Source: an uncultured Solirubrobacter sp.
Lineage (GTDB): Bacteria; Actinomycetota; Thermoleophilia; Solirubrobacterales; Solirubrobacteraceae
Assembly (NCBI GenBank): GCA_937871635.1
Contig: CALMNS010000662.1
Coordinates: forward strand, 1 to 7,049
DNA length: 7,049 bases
Direction of reading: 5' to 3'
This document shows, piece after piece, positions 1-4,817 of this stretch. The stretch's first letter is position 1. The number at the start of each line of letters is the position of its first letter. The notes under the pieces were generated by a model. That model was not told the DNA's origin, searched no databases, and worked only from the letters and a program-made list of their open reading frames with translations. Position numbers and translations under genes: made by a program.

Positions 1-869
1 CCCCCGACCACGCCAAGGCGGCGCTCGACCGGAGCACCATCGACTACGGGCCGGGGCAGGTCGCGATCGTGGATGGCACCAGCGACGGAATGCGCGCCGC
101 CATCGCCGCCCACTGCGCTGCGCACGATGGGTATCGCCACGGGCTGCTCGATGGGGCGCCTCTCGCGTCAGCGGCGGCGAACGTCACGGCCGCCGCGGCG
201 GTAACCGGGCCGGGGCGCAGGTTCGTGCAGATGTGGGGTCAGCGTGCCGTCGTCGAGGGGGAGGTCGTCAGCTCGGAGGTGTCCGTGCAGCTCTCGGCAG
301 TCGTCGCCGGGAAGATCGCGTCCAGCGACCTACGGTACGGACCCCATCAGCCCCCGATGGGCCGGTGGGGCCAGCTCGACACCGTACTCCGGCTTGTCCC
401 CGAGTGGACGGAAGCGGAGCGGCAGACGCTGACGGACGCGCAGGTGAACACGGCCATTCGCCGGTTCGGGGTCCTCAAGCTCTACGACTACAACACCCTC
501 GCAAGCGCCACGGCCGATCCGGCGGATGTGCAGGCGAACGGTAGCCGCGAGATCATGCGGATTCTCGCTCTGGGTGACCCGATCACCGAGGAGTACGTGG
601 GATCCGTCACCGACGGTCTCGGGACGGTCGAGGGGAATCTCGACACGGCCCTGTCGCGCATGTTGCAGGAGGAGCTTGAGGCCGGAGCGCTGCACACCGG
701 CACGGACGCCGCCGGCAACTTGGTCCCTCCGTACACCGTCGACGTCGTCGCAACGGTCACAGAGCCGCTCGCTGCGCGGCTCGACGCCGATCTCACCGTC
801 ACGCCCGCTCCGTTCAACCGCGCCGTGAATCTGCGGCTCACGAAGGCCGCGCCGCGGCAGGAGGGCTAG
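1..869 (+). CDS. Phage tail sheath protein, C-terminal part (5' end outside window)
   Basis: This is the contractile sheath subunit, which polymerises around the tail tube and shortens to drive it into the host. The frame is open from base 3, giving 288 visible residues and a TAG stop. The segment before the first possible GTG (position 69) already looks like sheath: a YGPGQV motif at visible residues 15-20, followed by a helix with paired His residues and a 'LLDGAP' turn, as in other sheath proteins. The gene therefore enters from the left and GTG 69 is not its start. Further matches are the Trp-containing strand near residue 78, the 'AVVAGKIASSDLRYGP' stretch near residues 99-114 (sheath proteins usually have an AG-x-ArtD-GP segment here), and a C-terminal domain with 'YDYNTL' and a long acidic helix ending in beta strands. 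The stop lies 3 bases before the tube gene, as in P2- and PBSX-type tails. Identification is from family resemblance by eye. Confidence 0.86.
   Translation, partial: PDHAKAALDRSTIDYGPGQVAIVDGTSDGMRAAIAAHCAAHDGYRHGLLDGAPLASAAANVTAAAAVTGPGRRFVQMWGQRAVVEGEVVSSEVSVQLSAVVAGKIASSDLRYGPHQPPMGRWGQLDTVLRLVPEWTEAERQTLTDAQVNTAIRRFGVLKLYDYNTLASATADPADVQANGSREIMRILALGDPITEEYVGSVTDGLGTVEGNLDTALSRMLQEELEAGALHTGTDAAGNLVPPYTVDVVATVTEPLAARLDADLTVTPAPFNRAVNLRLTKAAPRQEG
859..865 (+). promoter_or_regulatory. Strong ribosome binding site of the tube gene
   Basis: AGGAGGG lies 7 bases before the ATG at 873, inside the last codons of the sheath gene. It is the best Shine-Dalgarno match in the window. This fits a tube protein that is needed in many copies, and it fixes the start of that gene. 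Confidence 0.8.
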
Positions 870-872
870 GCC

Positions 873-1292
873 ATGGCTTTGCCACTGACCCAGCAGTTTA
901 TTCGCGTCTCCTCAAGCGTCGATGGGCTTGGGGATCTCGGGCCGGCGATGACGTTCAGTGGCGGCGGCGGGTCGTCGGAAATCCCGAAGACCCGCGACGC
1001 CTACACCGGCCAGGAGATCACGCTCCCCGGGCTCGGGACCGTCGAGACAGCCACCCTCGAGTACAACTACGCCCCGGAGTTCTACGACCTCGCGGCGCTC
1101 GACGGTGCCGCGCGGGTGTCGAGGGCGGCGACGGTCACCTTCCAGCCGCTGGACACTGAGCATCGGCCGCGTGGCCGGGCGTACCGTCGCAAGGGACGGC
1201 TCGCGTCGAGCAGCATCCCGGAGGCATCGAAGTCGGAGGCGGAGGCCGCGACGTTCACGCTGACGTTCGAGCTCGACGAGGGCATCTTCTAG
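873..1292 (+). CDS. Phage tail tube protein
   Basis: Predicted major tail tube subunit of 139 residues, forming the inner hollow tube inside the sheath. The sequence alternates short polar and hydrophobic strands and ends in an acidic beta strand ('FTLTFELDEGIF'), consistent with the small all-beta tube fold. It has no signal peptide or membrane segment. A glycine-serine-rich loop (GGGGSS, residues 30-35) could be a flexible or lumen-facing loop. The main support is position: directly after the sheath, directly before the assembly chaperone, and close to the usual size for contractile-tail tubes (roughly 140-170 residues). It has the strongest Shine-Dalgarno of the block. Sequence similarity among tube proteins is low, so the assignment rests more on context and size than on motifs. 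Confidence 0.75.
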   Translation: MALPLTQQFIRVSSSVDGLGDLGPAMTFSGGGGSSEIPKTRDAYTGQEITLPGLGTVETATLEYNYAPEFYDLAALDGAARVSRAATVTFQPLDTEHRPRGRAYRRKGRLASSSIPEASKSEAEAATFTLTFELDEGIF

Positions 1293-1457
1293 ATGGCCGA
1301 TGGCCCTCACAGCCCGGTTGTGTATCCGTTGCGGGCGTCTCGCTATCCAGGCACGCGGCACGTCGGCATCATGCGCAGCGGCTTTCAATGGTCGGCGAAA
1401 GCGCCGACCCTGATGGTCTACCTCTACAGCCCCATCCTCCCGCGCCGAGATGCCTGA
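1293..1457 (+). CDS. Small hypothetical protein between tube and chaperone genes
   Basis: A 54-residue frame starts at the ATG immediately after the tube stop codon, with no gap, and ends in TGA 8 bases inside the next gene. A weak Shine-Dalgarno (GAGGG, 1278-1282) lies 10 bases before the ATG. The peptide is basic and rich in Pro, Tyr and Ser, with a short hydrophobic stretch near residues 39-49 (TLMVYLYSPIL) that is too short for a confident membrane helix. I recognise no domain. About 12 of 54 codons end in A or T, slightly more than in the neighbours. Without it the tube-chaperone gap would be 157 bases, which is unusual in this tightly packed block, so I favour a real gene. The alternative is an untranslated spacer that is open by chance. 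Confidence 0.45.
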   Translation: MADGPHSPVVYPLRASRYPGTRHVGIMRSGFQWSAKAPTLMVYLYSPILPRRDA

Positions 1458-1986
1458 CCCGGCCGGAGCGATCGAGCGGCTCCGCAAGCAGCACCAGCAG
1501 GCCGCGGACATCAAGCCGCGAGTCATCGCGCTCGGTGATGCCCTCCGGATCCGGTACGACCGCACCCCGGAGTTCGACTACGCCGAGTACATGCGCGTCA
1601 TCGACGAGTCAAGCCAGGACGACCCAGCCAAGACCCTCGTCGCCAGCCTCGATGCCATCGCGGCATGCTGCGTCGAGATTCTCATCATCGACCCGCTCGG
1701 CGACCTCCTCCCGCTACACGAGGCGCTCGGGCTGCCTGCCCCGTTGACGTTCGTGACCGCCGACGAGACGCTCGCGGCCCTCGAGGTCGACGCGGGTAAG
1801 GCGCTCAAGCGGATCGGGTCACCACTGAAGGCCGGGACCGCCCGCGGGGACACTCTCGCGATCTTCGCTGACTACAGCGGCGCACCGATGCCTGAGGCGC
1901 GAGTGAACGATCACGCCGCCGAGATCAGCTTGCACCTCGCGGGTGTCGCGCAGGAGGTCAGCGACAACCTCCTGGGGGGGCCCTAG
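1450..1986 (+). CDS. Tail assembly chaperone, short (unshifted) form
   Basis: A 178-residue soluble, mostly helical protein between tube and tape measure, the standard place of the tail assembly chaperone (lambda G, P2 E, or PBSX XkdN type). These proteins are not part of the finished tail; they bind the tape measure and tube subunits during assembly. The N-terminus is a charged helix (ERLRKQHQQAA), followed by a segment with 'RIRYDRTPEFDYAEYMRVID' character and 'DPLGDLLPLHEALGLP', both of which I associate with actinophage chaperones. Upstream in this frame a TGA at 1411-1413 blocks any earlier start, so ATG 1450 is the first choice; it overlaps the preceding small frame by 8 bases and lacks a clear Shine-Dalgarno, suggesting translational coupling. 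The frame ends just after a G7 run that can redirect ribosomes into the longer product. Confidence 0.8.
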   Translation: MPDPAGAIERLRKQHQQAADIKPRVIALGDALRIRYDRTPEFDYAEYMRVIDESSQDDPAKTLVASLDAIAACCVEILIIDPLGDLLPLHEALGLPAPLTFVTADETLAALEVDAGKALKRIGSPLKAGTARGDTLAIFADYSGAPMPEARVNDHAAEISLHLAGVAQEVSDNLLGGP

Positions 1987-2177
1987 GCGCGCCCGAGGTC
2001 ATCTTGGCCGCTGAGCATGACGCCCTCGGGACGGGGGCGGGAGGCGAGGCGATCAGACGCGGCCATGACCCCGTGTGGGCGGCCGTGCTCGAGGCGCGCG
2101 CACAGCTCGCGTGGAAGCGCCGGCAGGACCTGCACATGGACCTCGCGAGAGCGATCCGCGACGTGATCTTCGACTGA
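1450..2177 (+). CDS. Tail assembly chaperone, long form made by -1 frameshift
   Basis: Predicted fusion of 242 residues: codons 1450-1980 are read normally (177 residues), the ribosome slips back one base on the G run, and reading resumes at base 1980 for 65 more residues to the TGA at 2175-2177. This is the lambda G/G-T and P2 E/E' arrangement, where a minor share of product carries an extra C-terminal domain that contacts the tape measure. The added part starts A-L-G-A-P, has a Gly-rich link, then a basic amphipathic helix region (WAAVLEARAQLAWKRRQDL) ending in VIFD. The extension has no ATG of its own except one ten codons from its end, so it is unlikely to be a separate gene, and it fills almost the whole space before the tape measure. 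The frame is seen directly; use of the shift is inferred from a well-known conserved feature of tail operons. Confidence 0.77.
1974..1980 (+). promoter_or_regulatory. Predicted -1 frameshift slippery site (G GGG GGG)
   Basis: Seven consecutive G lie in the exact X XXY YYZ register of the chaperone frame: base 1974 is the third base of a CTG codon and the next two codons are GGG GGG. Both tRNAs re-pair perfectly after a -1 slip. The unshifted frame stops two codons later (CCC TAG), while the -1 frame is open for 65 codons. Homopolymeric runs can also be sequencing-length errors, but the position at the end of the chaperone gene is just where tail operons carry this signal. Confidence 0.77.
1992..2030 (+). 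other. Possible stem-loop downstream of the slippery site
   Basis: CCCGAGG (1992-1998) and CCTCGGG (2024-2030) can form a perfect 7-bp stem with a 25-base loop, beginning 11 bases after the G7 run. Frameshift-stimulating structures usually begin somewhat closer (about 5-9 bases), and self-complementary palindromes lie in between (CCTAGG 1982-1987 and GGCGCGCC 1986-1993), so other folds compete. Seen by eye only, with no energy computed. Confidence 0.3.
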
Positions 2178-2192
2178 CTGGACCAACCCCCC

Positions 2193-3980
2193 ATGGCATC
2201 AGAAGACGTCGACATCAGGGTCCGCCTTCGCGAAGCGCGGAAAGCGGCGGCGGACGCCGAGCGCGTCGGCAAGTCCGTCAAGGGGATGGGCAAGGACACC
2301 GAGAAGGCGGGCCGTCGGTCCGAGGGCGCCTCCCGCGGGTTCGGGATGGTCAACACCCGGATGCGGGTGATGAAAGGCATCTCCGTCGGCGCCGGTGTCG
2401 GCGTCCGTGGTCTCGGCGTTGCGCTCGCAGGAGTCGGGGTCGCTGGCGTCGGGGCCTTCAAGGGCATGAAGTTCGCCGTCACCTCCGCGGTGAATCTTGG
2501 TGAGCAGGTCTCAAAGAACAAGGTCGTCTTCAAGGACGGCGCGGCCGAGGTCCTCAAGTTCGCGGAGACCACCGCCACCGGGCTTGGTCTCTCACAGCGT
2601 CAAGCGCTTGAGGCGGCCGGGACGTTTGGGAACATGCTCGTCCCGATGGGCATCGCCCGGAGCCGTGCGGGCGATATGTCGACGCGGATGGTCCAGCTCG
2701 CCGGGGACATGGCGTCGTTCAACAACGCCAGCCCGGAAGAGACCCTCGACGCGATCCGCGCCGGCCTGTCCGGGGAGACGGAGCCGCTTCGCCGGTTCGG
2801 TGTCCGTCTCGCTGCCGCGCGCGTCGAGGAGGAGGCCCTGAACATGGGGCTCGCCGACTCGAAGGACAAGCTGACGGACGCGATGAAGGCGCAGGCTTCC
2901 TACGCGATCATCTTGAAGGACACGAAGGATCAGCACGGCGACTACGCCCGCACCTCGGACTCGCTCGCGAACCGGCAGCGGACGCTCAAGGCGCAGTGGG
3001 AGGACCTCGGTTCGACGCTCGGGCAGAGCGTGATCCCCGAGCTTGAGACGGCGGCTGGCGCGGCGTCGAACTTCCTGACGGAGGTCGGCAAGCTCGCGAA
3101 GTCGGATCTGTCGACGGAATCGAAGCTTGCTGGGGTCAAGCAGGCGGCGCAACGTCACTTCGGGCCGCTTGTGGAATCCGTCGGCGACAGCCTGAAGAAG
3201 GCGGAGATCGGCGAGAAGTTGGCGGCGGAGATCGAGAAGGCCGCGCCCAAAATCCTCGAGGCGATGGGCAAGGCGTCGATCTACGCCGCCGACGGGTTCG
3301 TCAAGGCGTTCCTCGCCTCAGGCCCCTACGGGAAGATGTTCGCGCTCGCGATCATCGGGTCGAAGCTCGGGGCGTTCGGCGCTGCCGGTCGACTCGCGGG
3401 CCGCAAGTTCGGACTCACTGCGGCACCGGCGGCGGCGGGGACGATGGCGACCAGCTTCGGACCGGAGGTAGGTAAGCGCTCCGGCCGTATCCAGGCCGGA
3501 GCATCCGGCGCGTTTCGCGGCATCGGTAGGGGCCTTGGCGTCGCGATGGGCATCGGCATCGCCGCGTCCGTTGGGCTTGCGATCCGGGACATCGCGAAGA
3601 CCTCGCCGGGGCTTGACCAGTACAGCGGTTCGAAGGGCTGGGGGGAGCTTGGCCGTGACATCACGGACTGGCTTCCCGGTGAGGACTCAGAAGCACGCCG
3701 TGCCCGTCAGCGGCGGGCTGCGAGCGCGCCGCGGCCGATCCGTCGCTCGAATCGTGGTCCCTCCCGTCCGCCCTCCCGTCCTCGGCGACCTGGTGAGCGA
3801 ACGGGTGGCGGGCCGATGGGCAACGGGACCCTCGGCCGTAAGTCGATGGTGCCGCGCGCCGACTCCGGCCGCCGGATGAAGCTTGAGCACGACCTGCCGA
3901 TCATCATCAACACGGACGGCCGGAAGACCGCTGAGGCCGTAGCGAAGATCCGTGTTCGCGCAGGCGAACGGGGCGGCTGA
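2193..3980 (+). CDS. Tail tape measure protein
   Basis: A 595-residue tape measure protein that sets tail length and fills the tube before DNA ejection. In order: a basic helical N-terminus (1-60), a Gly/Val/Ala-rich hydrophobic segment (about 62-100), the conserved phage tail tape measure domain (about 100-290), a helical region, two more Gly/Ala-rich hydrophobic stretches (about 375-410 and 440-466), a basic Arg/Pro-rich low-complexity stretch (about 500-560), and a C-terminus with 'PIIINTDGRKTAEAVAK', a common tape-measure ending. Diagnostic stretches include 'FNNASPEETLDAIRAGLSGE' (176-195), followed by a P-L-R-R-F-G-V segment (about 198-204), and 'SLANRQRTLKAQWEDLGSTL' (257-276), ending near 'VIPELE'. 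It is short for a contractile-tail tape measure. The ATG follows the frameshift product's stop by 15 bases with no clear Shine-Dalgarno, and the stop overlaps the next ATG (TGATG). Confidence 0.93.
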   Translation: MASEDVDIRVRLREARKAAADAERVGKSVKGMGKDTEKAGRRSEGASRGFGMVNTRMRVMKGISVGAGVGVRGLGVALAGVGVAGVGAFKGMKFAVTSAVNLGEQVSKNKVVFKDGAAEVLKFAETTATGLGLSQRQALEAAGTFGNMLVPMGIARSRAGDMSTRMVQLAGDMASFNNASPEETLDAIRAGLSGETEPLRRFGVRLAAARVEEEALNMGLADSKDKLTDAMKAQASYAIILKDTKDQHGDYARTSDSLANRQRTLKAQWEDLGSTLGQSVIPELETAAGAASNFLTEVGKLAKSDLSTESKLAGVKQAAQRHFGPLVESVGDSLKKAEIGEKLAAEIEKAAPKILEAMGKASIYAADGFVKAFLASGPYGKMFALAIIGSKLGAFGAAGRLAGRKFGLTAAPAAAGTMATSFGPEVGKRSGRIQAGASGAFRGIGRGLGVAMGIGIAASVGLAIRDIAKTSPGLDQYSGSKGWGELGRDITDWLPGEDSEARRARQRRAASAPRPIRRSNRGPSRPPSRPRRPGERTGGGPMGNGTLGRKSMVPRADSGRRMKLEHDLPIIINTDGRKTAEAVAKIRVRAGERGG

Positions 3981-4816
3981 TGGCGTTCGGGAAGGCCGGT
4001 GGAATCACCCTCGGCGAGTACGTCCGCCGTCACAACATCCAAGCCCAAGTCCCCGCCGCCGGCCTCGAAAATCTCTACCCCTCAGATCAGCTTGAGAACC
4101 TGTACCCGCCGCGAGCGCCGATCTCGTTTGGGTTCCCCAAGCCCGGCATCGCCTTGGCCGGTGAGCCGAAGCCCGGATACGTCCGTCTCCGCGCCGGTTT
4201 CCTGGCGAGCAGCCTCGACCTCTGGATGGCCGGCACACCCCGGATGGCGTCCGAGTCCTACGCCGGCGGTGTCGAGGAGATCCCCCGCCAAGGCCGCGCT
4301 GATCTCACCGTCCCCGCCGGCACCCGCCCCCTCCGGCAGATCCTCCCCGCGCTGCTTGAGCGTGGAATGGAGTACCCCGGTGACGTCGAGAAAGCGTGGC
4401 AGCACCTCGAGCGCCTCGCGCGCCCGGTGTCCGGTGAGGAACGCCCCAAGCTGACGCTGTCCGGGCCGGTGCTGCACACCGACCGGCAGTGGTGGATCGA
4501 CGGCCTTGAGATCGGCGATGACGACGTCGACTGGCACCGCATCGGCGGGAAGCTCGTCCGGATCCGCGTCGACGTCACCGTCGTCCAGGTCGTCACGACC
4601 GACCTCGTCACCCGGCCCGTGAAGGACGACCGAAGGGGCGTCAGGGGGCGCACGACGGCGAAGAAGGGCGAAACGCTCGCCGACGTCGCCAAGCGCGAGC
4701 TCGGGAGTCGCCGCAAGGCGGACGAGCTCGGGAAGGCGAACGGCCTCCGCGACCCCGATCGCAAGTTCACGAAGGACACGCTGCTGTGGCTTCCGGCTGA
4801 GAAGAAGAAGAACTAG
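3980..4816 (+). CDS. LysM-domain tail protein, baseplate hub connector (XkdP-like)
   Basis: A 278-residue protein between tape measure and hub, the place of the LysM-bearing proteins of contractile tails (PBSX XkdP, and functionally T4 gp53). It probably joins the tube end to the hub. The C-terminal LysM domain spans about residues 224-273: a 'KKGETLADVAKRELG' first half (228-242), a central 'ADELGKANGLRDPD' helix, and a closing 'DTLLWLPA' strand. Before it, residues 45-215 look like a beta-rich domain with 'SFGFPKPG', 'QILPALLERGMEYPG' and the Trp-rich 'RQWWIDGLEIGDDDVDWHR', typical of this family. The N-terminus holds a short repeat (LENLYP at 29-34 and 38-43). The protein has no signal peptide and ends in a lysine tail. 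In baseplate proteins LysM usually serves structural contacts and need not bind peptidoglycan; that point is inference here. Confidence 0.85.
   Translation: MAFGKAGGITLGEYVRRHNIQAQVPAAGLENLYPSDQLENLYPPRAPISFGFPKPGIALAGEPKPGYVRLRAGFLASSLDLWMAGTPRMASESYAGGVEEIPRQGRADLTVPAGTRPLRQILPALLERGMEYPGDVEKAWQHLERLARPVSGEERPKLTLSGPVLHTDRQWWIDGLEIGDDDVDWHRIGGKLVRIRVDVTVVQVVTTDLVTRPVKDDRRGVRGRTTAKKGETLADVAKRELGSRRKADELGKANGLRDPDRKFTKDTLLWLPAEKKKN
4064..4108 (+). repeat. Short in-frame coding repeat (LENLYP twice)
   Basis: The hexapeptide LENLYP is encoded at 4064-4081 and again at 4091-4108, separated by three codons. The two copies differ at five of the six third codon positions, so the identity holds at protein level rather than as a recent DNA duplication. 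Confidence 0.5.
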
Positions 4817-4817
4817 C

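Noticed and set aside
69..869. GTG at 69 as the true start of the first gene
   Set aside because: The codons before it encode conserved sheath sequence (YGPGQV), so the gene begins outside the window.
912..1565. Long minus-strand open frame (217 codons) opposite the tube and chaperone genes
   Set aside because: It spans three well-supported + strand genes, is Arg/Ala-rich as expected for antisense frames in GC-rich DNA, and shows no recognisable domain.
2075..2503. Plus-strand open frame of 142 codons overlapping the chaperone extension and tape measure start
   Set aside because: Arg/Gly-rich low-complexity translation in the wrong frame for both neighbours; the frame at 1980-2177 joins the chaperone and the tape measure starts at 2193.
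4064..4108. ENLYP motifs as protease recognition sites
   Set aside because: They resemble only part of the known plant-virus protease site ENLYFQ and lack the cleavage residues; nothing suggests processing here.
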